From Bacteroidota bacterium (GTDB lineage Bacteria > Bacteroidota > Bacteroidia > Chitinophagales > Chitinophagaceae), in NCBI GenBank assembly GCA_030706605.1, contig JAUZOE010000004.1:149300-213299 (forward strand): a stretch of 64,000 nt of DNA, given 5' to 3'. The notes under the pieces were generated by a model. That model was given only the letters and a program-made list of their open reading frames with translations, made no database searches and was not told where the DNA came from. Positions 27,080 through 36,394 of this stretch are shown one piece after another. Numbering within the stretch: the stretch's first letter is position 1; each line of letters starts with the position of its first letter. Made by a program: the position numbers and the translations under genes.

Positions 27080-27107
27080 AACCTGCTATAAAAGCAGGTT
27101 TTTTTTA
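27080..27107 (+). terminator. Rho-independent terminator
   Basis: An 8-bp perfect stem AACCTGCT / AGCAGGTT with a 5-base loop and a run of eight T (27099-27106), 25 bases past the stop of the gene at 26708. An upstream A run would let it act on both strands. Confidence 0.9.
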
Positions 27108-27216
27108 TGCTTGTAAAGTTCAAAATATTCGCAATAATCTTGAAACGAACCAGCAGAAATCTTCTTCGGAGAAAATGAAAAGTGGCTAACTTTTTTTATA
27201 AAAATTATACCCTATT

Positions 27217-27867
27217 TTATTTCTTAGTTTCTTCGTAAGTTAAAATCCTATAGCCTGACTTTGGAATTTCAAATACAGACAAAGGCACCGTATCAAAACT
27301 AATCTTCGCTAATGTGAATTTAAATTTCATTTTACCTGATTGCATTTCATATTGCACGGCAAGACCGGGTAATGTTTTGAATTGTGCATCGTACGATTTA
27401 TTATTTATCTTAACATCAGTAGTGTAGAAAACAGTAAATGTAGTTCCGTTTGTTAATTTCGCAATTGCTTTCTGGCAACTATAGCCGGAAATATCACTCG
27501 TTTCACCCGTATTTTCAAATACAATTCCATTATATTTTTTATTATTAGCCTCCCAGTCCTTTGGAGTAAGAGTAATCATTAATTTTTGCCCGCTATAATC
27601 TTTTAAAATAACTCCATTCTGAGTCCCGGCATTATAAATAGTGGCTTCCCGGCCCAGACCACTAACTAATTCTACTTTACTTTGATTTCCCTTAATAGAA
27701 ATAGTAGTAGTAGCACCATCAAGCATATCTGCCATTTTTGGGGCATCATTGCCCGTTTCTACTGACATATTATACACCAGGGTACCTTCATTCAATGTTC
27801 GCTGCGCTCTAGTACTAACTGTAATAAAAAAGCAGCAAATAAATAATATTATAGCATTCCGTTTCAT
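27217..27867 (-). CDS. Secreted GLPGLI/DUF4412-like protein
   Basis: A 216-residue exported protein with a signal peptide (about residues 1-21, ending STRAQ) and a beta-rich mature part. The pattern EGTLVYNMSVETG, TTISIKGNQSKVEL, a central SGYSCQKAIAKL (Cys), FTVFYTTDVKI and KTLPGLAVQYEM resembles the GLPGLI/DUF4412 group of Bacteroidota, with LPGLAVQY as its version of the name-giving motif. Function unknown; probably periplasmic. It lies 75 bases downstream of yidC on the same strand. Confidence 0.75.
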   Translation of the reverse strand: MKRNAIILFICCFFITVSTRAQRTLNEGTLVYNMSVETGNDAPKMADMLDGATTTISIKGNQSKVELVSGLGREATIYNAGTQNGVILKDYSGQKLMITLTPKDWEANNKKYNGIVFENTGETSDISGYSCQKAIAKLTNGTTFTVFYTTDVKINNKSYDAQFKTLPGLAVQYEMQSGKMKFKFTLAKISFDTVPLSVFEIPKSGYRILTYEETKK

Positions 27868-27942
27868 ATTATACCTATAGAACTTTAAATGAATGATTCC
27901 ATACTAAAGATAATAATGGACCAAAATAGTTGCAGCCAACTT

Positions 27943-29799
27943 TTATTTACTTTTTTTCCTGGTGGAGTCTGTCTTTTGTTTCATACTTTTTAACTTTTCA
28001 TTACTTTCCTGCATTGCAGTTATTCGCTCCTGCCATTTACTTTGACTAGCGGGCTTCTTTTTATTCTCTTGTAATTTTGCTAATATTTTATCATGATCAA
28101 TAATATATTTTTGAATCACAAGCTGGATCAGAAGTGTAATCGTATTTGAAACGGTATAATACCAGGTAAGGGCTGCCGGCATACGATTAAAAACTCCGAT
28201 CAGGACAACAGGAAAAATAAAAGGAAGATATTTCATCACAGGATTACTGTTATCCTGCATATTACTCATCCCATATAATGAAATCAACATGCTTGTGATG
28301 GCCGCAGTAATAGTAAACAAACTGATATGATTGCCATAAAAAGGAATGCTGAAGGGAAGATTATAAATAGAATCATAAGTTGATAGATCTTTAGCCCACC
28401 AAAAACTTTGCTGACGCAATGCTATGTTAGAATTAAAGAAGTCATATAAAGCAAAAAAGATAGGTATTTGAAATACTGCCGGAATACAACCTCCTAAGGG
28501 ATTAACACCAGCGCTTTTATACAATTTCATTTGTTCCATCCCAAAGGCCTGCTTATCATCTTTAAATTTTGTTTTGAGCACTTCCAATTCAGGCTTTAAT
28601 AATTTCATTTTAGCACCACTCAAATAACTTTGATAGGTAAGTGGGGAAATAAGTAACCGGATAATAATGGTAAGTAACGCAATTACCAATCCATAGCTGG
28701 CAATTTTGCTTGAAAGAAAATTAAAAACAGGCATGATAAAACCCCTGTTTATATATTTTACAAATGCAAGAATACCGCTTCCAAGAGGAACCATATTATA
28801 CATTTGGTTACCATAAGATTTAAGAATTTTATAGTTACTTGGCCCATATAGAAGTTGTAAAGGAATTACTGAATTTGCACCAGCCGGCACATCTAGCCTG
28901 AGGTTGGCAGTTGCCTCTCCTATAACATGCAAGCTAGTATCTTTAGGCACATCCCATTTTATTTCTCCATCAGTAAATTTATTCTTTGCTACGATAGAAG
29001 CTGCGAAAAATTGCTGATTTAATGCAATCCAGTCAACTGGCTTTTCAAATTTCTTATCATCAGTTTTTCCAGCAATTAGGTGCTCAAAGTCATATTCGCC
29101 ATTATCAACAAAAGAAATATGTGATTGCTGAATTTCCCAGCTAATATCTTTTTCCTGCTTGTCAGCTTTTGCCTGCCAAATAAGGTTCAGTTTATTTTGA
29201 GTAACTAATTTATCGGCGCCGGTAAACTTAATATTGAAATCAATCATATAATCATCAGGCTTTATGATATACTGATGTTCGATTGTTTCTCCATTAACAG
29301 TTTGCAAACTAAAACTAATGGTCTCACTTCCGTCAGCACTTTTTTGAATTAGAGAAGGCGTAAAAAGAAGTTCAGATGTTTGAGCAGTTTGGTTATTTCC
29401 TGTATTAATAGCATAGGAAATATTATTAAAAGTACCATCCTCCAGGATAAGAGGGTTACCATTAAAAGTCTTAAAATTTTTAAGTTCTATTATTTTAGGC
29501 TGTCCCCCTTTATTGGTAAAAGTAATTTTAAGTACTTTATTTTCAAGGGTAACCATCTGTTCTTTTCCGGTCGTATCCTGTTTTATTGCCGAAAATGCAG
29601 ATGTTTTTTTAGAATCTGAAACTTTTGTTGCTATATGAAGTGTAGTATCAATTTGAGGTTTGAGTTTGTTGAGTGAATCCTGGATATGTACCTTTTGCTT
29701 TTCTAAAGCCAATTGCCCCTGTCGGGTATAATAAAAATATCCAAAAAAAAGTGCAGCCAATAAACCAAATCCTATTATAGTATTCCTATCCATGCCCAT
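27943..29799 (-). CDS. yidC: Membrane protein insertase YidC
   Basis: Inserts membrane proteins, alone or with Sec. The 618 residues match the long Gram-negative form: an N-terminal transmembrane helix (about 8-24), a large periplasmic beta domain (about 60-355), then the conserved five-helix core starting near FLSSKIASYGLVIALLTIIIRLLI (about 370-395) with YKSAGVNPLGGCIPAVFQIPIFFALYDFF. It ends in a basic tail (KMKQKTDSTRKKSK) suited to ribosome contact. The start is either the ATG at 29799 or the one two codons later. The minus-strand TACATTTG at 29817-29824 is a possible -7 box. Confidence 0.97.
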   Translation of the reverse strand: MGMDRNTIIGFGLLAALFFGYFYYTRQGQLALEKQKVHIQDSLNKLKPQIDTTLHIATKVSDSKKTSAFSAIKQDTTGKEQMVTLENKVLKITFTNKGGQPKIIELKNFKTFNGNPLILEDGTFNNISYAINTGNNQTAQTSELLFTPSLIQKSADGSETISFSLQTVNGETIEHQYIIKPDDYMIDFNIKFTGADKLVTQNKLNLIWQAKADKQEKDISWEIQQSHISFVDNGEYDFEHLIAGKTDDKKFEKPVDWIALNQQFFAASIVAKNKFTDGEIKWDVPKDTSLHVIGEATANLRLDVPAGANSVIPLQLLYGPSNYKILKSYGNQMYNMVPLGSGILAFVKYINRGFIMPVFNFLSSKIASYGLVIALLTIIIRLLISPLTYQSYLSGAKMKLLKPELEVLKTKFKDDKQAFGMEQMKLYKSAGVNPLGGCIPAVFQIPIFFALYDFFNSNIALRQQSFWWAKDLSTYDSIYNLPFSIPFYGNHISLFTITAAITSMLISLYGMSNMQDNSNPVMKYLPFIFPVVLIGVFNRMPAALTWYYTVSNTITLLIQLVIQKYIIDHDKILAKLQENKKKPASQSKWQERITAMQESNEKLKSMKQKTDSTRKKSK

Positions 29800-29867
29800 A
29801 TTTAAAAATTAGGTGGCAAATGTACGCAAACTTTATAGTTTCCTTACCTGCAAAAATGGATCTCAAA

Positions 29868-29900
29868 ATGCAAATGCCCTCTTTTTGAGGGCATTTGCAT
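29868..29900 (-). terminator. Rho-independent terminator of rplY
   Basis: A perfect 14-bp stem ATGCAAATGCCCTC / GAGGGCATTTGCAT with a 5-base loop, then TTTTG on the minus strand. It starts 21 bases past the rplY stop and isolates the prs-rplY unit from yidC. Confidence 0.85.
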
Positions 29901-29921
29901 AATTATATGAATATATAAGTT

Positions 29922-30551
29922 TTATTTTTTTGCTGGAGCCGTTTCTACTTTAGCTTCTGTAGTCTTTGCGGCAGCACCTGGAGCTGCTTTAGCTTCTTCC
30001 TGCTTCAATTGTCTTGTCATAGTAACTGAAGCGACTGGAATACGTGGAGAATTCAGAATTTCCATATTAGGTGCTTTAACATCCTGCACCCGCACATTCT
30101 CATTGATCTTAAGGTCAGTAAGATCCATTTCAATATGCTCAAGCAAAAATTCCGGAAGAGTTTTTACTTTTAATGATTTCATCTTCACAGCTAATTTTCC
30201 ACCCTCTTTTACACCCACCGGGACTCCGGTAAATTTGATAGGGATGTTAACGGTAATTTTTTTGCTTCCAACGAGTTCAAGAAAATCGACGTGAATAAGG
30301 CGATCGCTTACTTTGTCAAATTGAACATCCTTCAATACACATTTGTATGAAATACCGTCTATTTTCACTTCAGTCAACATAAAATCCGGTGTATAAATGA
30401 TGTTTTTAAAAGCTGATGCCGGAGCAGAAAAATTAATTTCTTTTGCACCTCCGTAAATTACAGCTGGCACTTTTAACTCAGAGCGAAGTTGGCGGGTGGC
30501 TGCTTTGCCAAATTCGGTCCTGATTTGTCCTTCGATTGTAATTGTTTTCAT
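29922..30551 (-). CDS. rplY: 50S ribosomal protein L25 (general stress protein Ctc form)
   Basis: Binds 5S rRNA. From the ATG at 30551 it has 209 residues beginning MKTITIEGQIRTEFGK. It has the N-terminal L25 domain (about 1-92) and the C-terminal TL5/Ctc beta domain (about 95-180, VNIPIKFTGVPVGVKEGGKL). An Ala/Glu-rich tail (about 190-209) is typical of Bacteroidota homologues. A 17-codon upstream extension of the frame is rejected as leader. TACCTTTG at 30572-30579 is a -7 box 20 bases upstream. It follows prs on the same strand. Confidence 0.95.
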   Translation of the reverse strand: MKTITIEGQIRTEFGKAATRQLRSELKVPAVIYGGAKEINFSAPASAFKNIIYTPDFMLTEVKIDGISYKCVLKDVQFDKVSDRLIHVDFLELVGSKKITVNIPIKFTGVPVGVKEGGKLAVKMKSLKVKTLPEFLLEHIEMDLTDLKINENVRVQDVKAPNMEILNSPRIPVASVTMTRQLKQEEAKAAPGAAAKTTEAKVETAPAKK

Positions 30552-30724
30552 TATAAATATTTTTTGAGGCGCAAAGGTAGGAAAATTGTTGGATTGTTGC
30601 ATTGCAAAATTAACGCAAAATTCTGCCTAAGAAATTTTACCTAATCACTTAAGCAGTGAATTGTCTAATCAGTAGGTGTCCAAAGAGTAATAAAAATTAT
30701 GCCTTAAATTGAATAAAGTACAAA

Positions 30725-31690
30725 TCAGACCGAAATTTTATTCTTTTTAAATAGTTTACTTCTGATAAACAGGCTATTGATACTTCTGTTTTCAAAAGCA
30801 TTCCGGATGGCAATAGCAAAAAGGTCTGCTACAGTTACTACTTTTAATTTATCTATTTTTCTGGTTACAGGAATAGTATCACAAACTACCAATTCTTCTA
30901 ATACACTGTTTTGAATATTTTCATATGCATTATTACTAAGAACAGGGTGTGTACAAAAAGCCCTTACGCTCCTTGCTCCTTTTTCCATTAATAACCCGGC
31001 ACTTTTGCACAATGTACCCCCTGTATCACAAATATCATCTATCAATACAATGTCCCTGTCTATCACATCCCCTATTACTACCATACTAGCTATTTCATTG
31101 GCTCTTTTACGATGTTTATCGCAAATCACCATATCTACTTCAAAATAACTGGCTATCTCCCTAATACGGTTAGCACTGCCAACATCAGGCGCCGCAAAAG
31201 TTAAATTCTCAAGATTCAGATTTTCTATGTATGGAATATAAATAGCTGAAGAATCCAAATGATCAACAGGGATATCAAAATAACCTTGTATTTGCGGAGC
31301 ATGCAAATCCATTGAAATAATCCTGTCGGCTCCTGCTGCTACCAGCATATTAGCTACTAATTTAGAACCAATGGCTACCCGAGGTTTATCTTTTCGATCT
31401 TGCCTTGCATAACCATAATAAGGGATTACGGCAATCACTTTATAGGCAGAAGCTCTTTTAGCAGCATCAATCATTAACAAAAGCTCCATTAGATTATCTG
31501 TAGGAGAAAACGTACTTTGAATTAAAAAAACGAATTGTCCCCTAATGCTCTCGAGATATTCAACCCCGATTTCTCCATCACTGAATTTTTGAATTTTTAT
31601 TTTTCCCAAAGGTTCGCCAAATCTCAATGCTATTTGTTTGGCCAGGTATTGCGATCCTGTTCCTGAAAATAATTTTACGTTTGGATGCAT
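30725..31690 (-). CDS. prs: Ribose-phosphate pyrophosphokinase
   Basis: Makes PRPP from ribose 5-phosphate and ATP for nucleotide, His, Trp and NAD synthesis. The 321 residues show the class I family: KLFSGTGSQYLAKQIA at the N-terminus, KFSDGEIGVEY, PYYGYARQDRKDKPR (about 98-112, catalytic loop), SMDLHAPQIQGYFDIPVDHL and the PRPP site VLIDDICDTGGTL (about 216-228). It is 173 bases upstream of rplY, a pairing common in bacteria, and is divergent from radC. Confidence 0.97.
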   Translation of the reverse strand: MHPNVKLFSGTGSQYLAKQIALRFGEPLGKIKIQKFSDGEIGVEYLESIRGQFVFLIQSTFSPTDNLMELLLMIDAAKRASAYKVIAVIPYYGYARQDRKDKPRVAIGSKLVANMLVAAGADRIISMDLHAPQIQGYFDIPVDHLDSSAIYIPYIENLNLENLTFAAPDVGSANRIREIASYFEVDMVICDKHRKRANEIASMVVIGDVIDRDIVLIDDICDTGGTLCKSAGLLMEKGARSVRAFCTHPVLSNNAYENIQNSVLEELVVCDTIPVTRKIDKLKVVTVADLFAIAIRNAFENRSINSLFIRSKLFKKNKISV

Positions 31691-31764
31691 AAAGAATAAA
31701 TTGAAGAGGCAATGATTAGTTTGGCGAAATTATAATTAATATTTTTGGTTTTAAACACAAAATC

Positions 31765-32466
31765 ATGGAAAGTACTAACAAGTCTTCCACTTCCATAAAA
31801 AATTGGGCAGTTGATGACAGGCCAAGAGAGAAATTAATGTTAAAAGGAAAAGAAAGTTTGAGCGATTCGGAACTTCTTGCAATTTTAATAAATACCGGTA
31901 GTGGAAAAAAAAGTGCGGTTGATCTTGCGAGAGAACTTTTGAAACTCGGGAAAAATAACCTTGATGAGCTAGGAAAAGTATCCATTAAAGATTTCATGAC
32001 CATTCCCGGAATAGGGAATGCAAAAGCAGTAACCATTACTGCAGCACTTGAGTTAGGAAGACGACGACATGCATCAACATTTTTTAATAAAAGTTTTGTA
32101 CGCTCAAGTAATGAACTTGCCGAATTTTTAAAAGCCTCATTAAAAGATTACGCCTATGAAGTATTTGCTGTCGTTTTCTTAAACAGGTCTAATAAAATAA
32201 ACCATTTTGAAGTATTGAGTAAAGGAGGATTAACACATACCATTGCAGACCCACGAGTTATTTTTAAAAAGGCCATAGAGGTAGATGCTACTTCACTTAT
32301 CCTTTGTCACAATCATCCTTCAGGAAACTTAAGGCCAAGCAGGGTAGATGAAGAATTAACTTCCAAACTAAAAGAGGCCGGGAAATTATTAGAAATAAAA
32401 GTACTTGATCACCTTATAGTCAGTGATGAAGGCTATTATAGTTTTGCAGATGAAGGTTTAATCTGA
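31765..32466 (+). CDS. radC: DNA repair protein RadC (JAB/MPN domain)
   Basis: A 233-residue protein with an N-terminal UPF0758/HhH region (about 1-95, ending FMTIPGIGNAKA) and a C-terminal MPN+ metalloprotease-like domain (about 105-233). The JAMM motif is intact: CHNHPSGNLRPSRVD (HxHPSG...D). Despite its name, a role in repair is doubtful in this family and its biochemical target is unknown. The gene stands alone on the plus strand, convergent with the crotonase gene 24 bases away. Confidence 0.93.
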   Translation: MESTNKSSTSIKNWAVDDRPREKLMLKGKESLSDSELLAILINTGSGKKSAVDLARELLKLGKNNLDELGKVSIKDFMTIPGIGNAKAVTITAALELGRRRHASTFFNKSFVRSSNELAEFLKASLKDYAYEVFAVVFLNRSNKINHFEVLSKGGLTHTIADPRVIFKKAIEVDATSLILCHNHPSGNLRPSRVDEELTSKLKEAGKLLEIKVLDHLIVSDEGYYSFADEGLI

Positions 32467-32489
32467 TACAAATGATAATAACAGAATTC

Positions 32490-33269
32490 TTAATTACCCT
32501 TAAAAAGGGGGGTTCTTTTTTCCAAAAATGCAGTGGTACCTTCTTTTTTATCGTTGGAAATAAAAACCTGGGCAAACAAATGTATTTCTTCATTAAACCC
32601 ATCTTTGCCAGACTCGTAAAAAGCGTTCACCGCTTCAATCACTTTAGAAATAGCCAGAGGCGATTTAGTAAGTATTACCTCCAGTATTTCTTTTGTTTTT
32701 GTAATTAAGTTTTCAGGTAATTCTACATAATTAACAAGACCTAACGCCTTCGCTTCTTCGGCGCCAATCATATTCCCGGTCATGATCAATTCCATCGCTT
32801 TTCCTTTACCTACAAGCATTGATAACCGCTGAGTGCCACCATAACCTGGTATTAATCCAAGATTTACTTCTGGCTGGCCAAATTTTGCATTAGCACTGGC
32901 CAATCTAAAATGACAAGCCATGGCCAATTCACAACCTCCACCTAAGGCAAATCCATTAACGGCGGCTACTATAGGCTTTGGGCAATTTTCAATCTGGGAA
33001 AAAATATCCTGTCCTCTTTTTGCTAATGCAGCTCCTTCATCATCTTTTAATTTGATAAATTCAGAAATATCTGCGCCTGCCACAAAAGCTTTTTCTCCCA
33101 CGCCTGTTATAATAACGGCTTTAATACTGTCATCTTCATAAACTATTTTTATTGCTTCTTCAAGCTCATTCAAAACGATTTGATTAAGCGCATTTAACTT
33201 TTCAGGGCGGTTTATGGTAATGGTATAAATTTTATTTTCAAGCGAAGTGATTAATGTAGAAAATGCCAT
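32490..33269 (-). CDS. Enoyl-CoA hydratase/isomerase family protein (crotonase)
   Basis: A 259-residue crotonase-fold enzyme. Motifs: INRPEKLNALN (about 19-29), VAGADISEFIKL (about 63-74), NGFALGGGCELAMACHFRLAS (about 101-121, oxyanion hole and first Glu in GGCELAM) and FGQPEVNLGLIPGYGGTQRL (about 126-145, second Glu in PEVNLG). Both glutamates of true hydratases are present, supporting 2-enoyl-CoA hydration over other crotonase activities. With the thiolase and acyl-CoA dehydrogenase it could serve beta-oxidation, though the three are dispersed. The next gene, 110 bases downstream in map order, encodes a B12 subunit on the same strand. Confidence 0.93.
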   Translation of the reverse strand: MAFSTLITSLENKIYTITINRPEKLNALNQIVLNELEEAIKIVYEDDSIKAVIITGVGEKAFVAGADISEFIKLKDDEGAALAKRGQDIFSQIENCPKPIVAAVNGFALGGGCELAMACHFRLASANAKFGQPEVNLGLIPGYGGTQRLSMLVGKGKAMELIMTGNMIGAEEAKALGLVNYVELPENLITKTKEILEVILTKSPLAISKVIEAVNAFYESGKDGFNEEIHLFAQVFISNDKKEGTTAFLEKRTPLFKGN

Positions 33270-33379
33270 AATTTCTTTATTTTTTATCTTATATCTTTTA
33301 TTTTAACTCAAAAGGACAATTTGCCTGAATTGAAAAATTATTTTCAAATAAAAAAAAGGGAAACCCGGTTAATCATTTT

Positions 33380-33829
33380 TCAAAAACTCCTGTTTTTCTT
33401 TACCCAGTCTTTTATATACTCGGCTATTGATGCAGTTGGTGTTCCGGGAAGAAATAATTTTCCGACTCCCATTTCATTTAATTTTTTTATATCATCTTCA
33501 GGAATGATGCCACCTCCCGTAAGCAGTACATCTGTCATTCCCATTGCTTGTAACAGGGCTAATATTTTTGGGAAAATAGTATTGTGAGCCCCTGTTAAAA
33601 TACTTATGCCGATAGCATCTACGTCTTCCTGTAAAGCAGCATTTACAACCATTTCAGGTGTTTGCCTTAGCCCGGTATAGATTACTTCCATCCCCGCATC
33701 ACGCAAAGAAGTTGCAATTACTTTTGCCCCCCTGTCATGGCCATCAAGTCCCACCTTGGCTACTAAAACTCTTATTGGTCTTTGGCCTTGGGAATTTTCT
33801 TGCCGGGAATCAATTGTTGTATCTGTCAT
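33380..33829 (-). CDS. Stand-alone B12-binding subunit of a methylmalonyl-CoA mutase-type enzyme
   Basis: A 149-residue cobalamin-binding domain with the complete base-off/His-on signature: D29-x-H31-x-x-G34 in LDGHDRG, SxL in IGISILTG and GG in [12 protein letters not shown]. It corresponds to the C-terminal domain of mutases such as methylmalonyl- or isobutyryl-CoA mutase, here a separate small subunit. No large catalytic subunit is encoded within this window, so its partner must lie elsewhere. The crotonase gene follows on the same strand after 110 bases, which may indicate a shared acyl-CoA pathway. Confidence 0.92.
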   Translation of the reverse strand: MTDTTIDSRQENSQGQRPIRVLVAKVGLDGHDRGAKVIATSLRDAGMEVIYTGLRQTPEMVVNAALQEDVDAIGISILTGAHNTIFPKILALLQAMGMTDVLLTGGGIIPEDDIKKLNEMGVGKLFLPGTPTASIAEYIKDWVKKNRSF

Positions 33830-33943
33830 TGATATTAATAATGAGTAATTCTATTATAGATATCCTACTCTTTAAAAAAATATTTTATAAATTTTTTATT
33901 GAATCTTAAACCAAGCCACCAATAATGTGCCACTATCCAGTTA

Positions 33944-35476
33944 TTATATTTTTTGATTCAATAAAGATAAAGTATGCTCTATTCTTTTTATAGTTTCTGT
34001 TTTACCTAATAATGAAGCTATATCAAATATGCCCGGGCCAAATTTCCCGCCTACCAGCATGATACGAAACGGCAACATTAATTCACCGGGTTTTAAATGG
34101 CTGGCTGCCGCAATTTCTTTAAAAGTATTTTCCAACTCAACACTTTTCCATGATGGTAGCAATGAATAGGTACGTATTAATTCAACGAAAAATTGATTTT
34201 TATTTTCATTCCACTTTGAAAGTATGGAAGCTGTGTCAATTTCTGATGGTGAATTATAAAAAAAATGCCCCTGTTCCCAAAAATCTGTAAGCAATGTACA
34301 CCTGTCTTTAATCAATTCAATAATTGATCCGAATTGCTCTTCGTCACTGACCGAAACACCTTTCTTTTCAAATATTTTTTTTACATCGTGCTCCAATCTC
34401 TCAACGCTAGATTTTTTTATCCATTCGTGATTATACCATTTCGCTTTTTCAAAATCAAATTTTGCGCCATGAACATGAATTCTGTCAATAGAAAATTGAT
34501 CAATCATTTCATCCAAAGAAAATATTTCCTGTTCAGTACCATTGTTCCAGCCCAGCATTGCCAGCATATTTAAAAAAGCTTCGGGTAAAAAACCAAGTTC
34601 TTTAAATCCTTTAATTTCTCCTTTTACCGGATCGTTCCATTCCATAGCAAACACCGGGAAACCCAGGCGCTCTCCATCTCTTTTACTTAATTTGCCATTT
34701 CCATCTGGTTTTAATATTAATGGAAAATGTGCCCATTCCGGCATGTGTTTTTCCCATCCCAAATATTTCCAGAGTAATACATGTATCGGAGCGCTTGGCA
34801 GCCATTCTTCGCCCCGGAAAGCATGAGTTATCTTCATTAAATAATCATCAACAACTACTGCCAGGTGATAGGTAGGCATTCCATCTGCTTTTAATAATAC
34901 CTTATCGTCCAGGCCATTGGTGCTCATTTCAATATCACCACGAATCATATCTTTAAAATAGACAAATTCATCCCGTTCGATTTTGAGTCGTATTACATGT
35001 GGAAAATTTATTTTCAACAAAGCTTCTGTTTCTTCGGGTGAAAGAGACAAAGAATTTTTCATATTAAATCGTACCCGATAATCATATTGAAGGTTATCTT
35101 TCCCCTGCCCTTTCAAGGTTTCCCGCATCGTTTCTATTTCTGCAGGTGTATCAAATGCATAATAAGCATGTCCCAATTTTACCAACTGCTCAGCATATTC
35201 TTTATACAAACTTTTTCTTTCACTCTGGCGATATGGGCCATATTCTCCTTCTCGGTGAGGGCCTTCGTCGGGAGAAATTTTACACCAATTAAGGCAATCA
35301 ATAATATACTCTTCAGCTCCTTTTACATAACGCGTTTGATCAGTATCCTCAACTCTTAAAACAAAATCTCCCATGTATTTTTTTGCAAATAAATAATTAT
35401 ACAAGGCTGTTCGGATACCTCCCAAATGTAAACCGCCTGTTGGGCTTGGTGCAAATCTTACTCTTACTTTATTCAT
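33944..35476 (-). CDS. gltX: Glutamate--tRNA ligase
   Basis: Class I aminoacyl-tRNA synthetase that charges tRNA-Glu. The 510 residues are of usual length. The HIGH-type motif is PSPTGGLHLGGIR (about 10-22) and the KMSKS-type motif is GKLSKRDGERLGF (about 260-272). DDYLMKITHAFRGEEWLPSAP lies between them, and an all-helical anticodon-binding domain follows from about 340. TATCTTTG at 35481-35488 on the minus strand fits a -7 box but sits only 5 bases before the ATG. It is monocistronic as far as seen. Confidence 0.97.
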   Translation of the reverse strand: MNKVRVRFAPSPTGGLHLGGIRTALYNYLFAKKYMGDFVLRVEDTDQTRYVKGAEEYIIDCLNWCKISPDEGPHREGEYGPYRQSERKSLYKEYAEQLVKLGHAYYAFDTPAEIETMRETLKGQGKDNLQYDYRVRFNMKNSLSLSPEETEALLKINFPHVIRLKIERDEFVYFKDMIRGDIEMSTNGLDDKVLLKADGMPTYHLAVVVDDYLMKITHAFRGEEWLPSAPIHVLLWKYLGWEKHMPEWAHFPLILKPDGNGKLSKRDGERLGFPVFAMEWNDPVKGEIKGFKELGFLPEAFLNMLAMLGWNNGTEQEIFSLDEMIDQFSIDRIHVHGAKFDFEKAKWYNHEWIKKSSVERLEHDVKKIFEKKGVSVSDEEQFGSIIELIKDRCTLLTDFWEQGHFFYNSPSEIDTASILSKWNENKNQFFVELIRTYSLLPSWKSVELENTFKEIAAASHLKPGELMLPFRIMLVGGKFGPGIFDIASLLGKTETIKRIEHTLSLLNQKI

Positions 35477-35654
35477 ATGGCAAAGATAAAACCTTCCCCT
35501 AAAGAGGAAAATGAAATATTCACTGATTTATTTCATTAACAAATGAAAGCAGCCCAATAAAATACAAATAGCCTGCCGCTAAAGATTCATATTCCAAAAT
35601 CTACCAGGGAAAAAGAATAAAAATATTTCATAAAAAAGGTTTTATTTTAACTCT

Positions 35655-36287
35655 ATGTTTTACCTGATAAAATCGCCGTGGCTCTTAAAAAAATATTATC
35701 CGGAATGTATCTGGAATATTAAAACCAAAGAAAAGGTTTTGTACCTGACATTTGATGATGGTCCTCATCCGGAAGCTACTCCTTTTGTTTTGGAACAATT
35801 AAGGCAATATAATGCCAGAGCCACTTTTTTCTGTATTGGCAAAAATGTAAAAGAACATTTTGATATATATGAACAACTAATTTCTGAAGGGCATAAGCCT
35901 GGAAACCATACCTACAATCATTTAAACGGATGGAAAACAGATGACCAGGAATACCTGGAAAATATTGCAAAAGCAAAAAAAATAATAGATAGTGATTTAT
36001 TCAGGCCTCCATACGGAAAAATCACAAAATTCCAATTAAAAGCGCTTCAGGGAGAAAAATTAAATTTAAAAACGATCATGTGGGATGTACTTAGCGGCGA
36101 CTTTGATATTTCTATAAACCCGGGAAATTGTTATCTCAATGTAATAAATAATGCAAAGGAAGGGTCGGTAGTCGTATTTCACGATAGCCTAAAAGCCTTA
36201 CCAATATTGAAATACACACTTCCAAGAGTGCTAAAATATTATGCTAAAAAAGGTTTTCAATTTAAAATTTTATTACAGGATGGATAA
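35655..36287 (+). CDS. Polysaccharide deacetylase (NodB homology domain)
   Basis: A 210-residue CE4-family deacetylase. Motif 1 is LTFDDGPHPEAT with catalytic Asp34 and metal Asp35; motif 2 is GNHTYNHL with metal His85 and His89; motif 3 is RPPYG at about 117-121; motif 4 lies in IMWDVLSGDFD; motif 5 is VVFHDSLKALP with the catalytic His. All key residues are present. The substrate could be peptidoglycan, chitin-type or capsule N-acetyl groups. No clear signal peptide is visible. The gene has its own terminator. Confidence 0.92.
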   Translation: MFYLIKSPWLLKKYYPECIWNIKTKEKVLYLTFDDGPHPEATPFVLEQLRQYNARATFFCIGKNVKEHFDIYEQLISEGHKPGNHTYNHLNGWKTDDQEYLENIAKAKKIIDSDLFRPPYGKITKFQLKALQGEKLNLKTIMWDVLSGDFDISINPGNCYLNVINNAKEGSVVVFHDSLKALPILKYTLPRVLKYYAKKGFQFKILLQDG

Positions 36288-36295
36288 AAAAAATT

Positions 36296-36325
36296 GGGCC
36301 AGGGTAGATACCCAGGCCCGTTTTT
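36296..36325. terminator. Bidirectional terminator between convergent genes
   Basis: Stem GGGCC(A)GGGTA / TACCC(A)GGCCC with one A-A mismatch and a 2-base GA loop, flanked by TTTTT on the plus side and by a T run on the minus side. It lies 8 bases past the deacetylase stop and can serve the convergent lipoprotein gene as well. Confidence 0.85.
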
Positions 36326-36394
36326 AATCCGTACCCTATGAAAACTGTTGTGAAGATAACATTATTTTTTTAACAAATCAACAACAATTTTTAT

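Noticed and set aside
30552..30602. N-terminal extension of L25
   Set aside because: The 17 extra codons overlap the candidate -7 box and are not part of the conserved L25 start.
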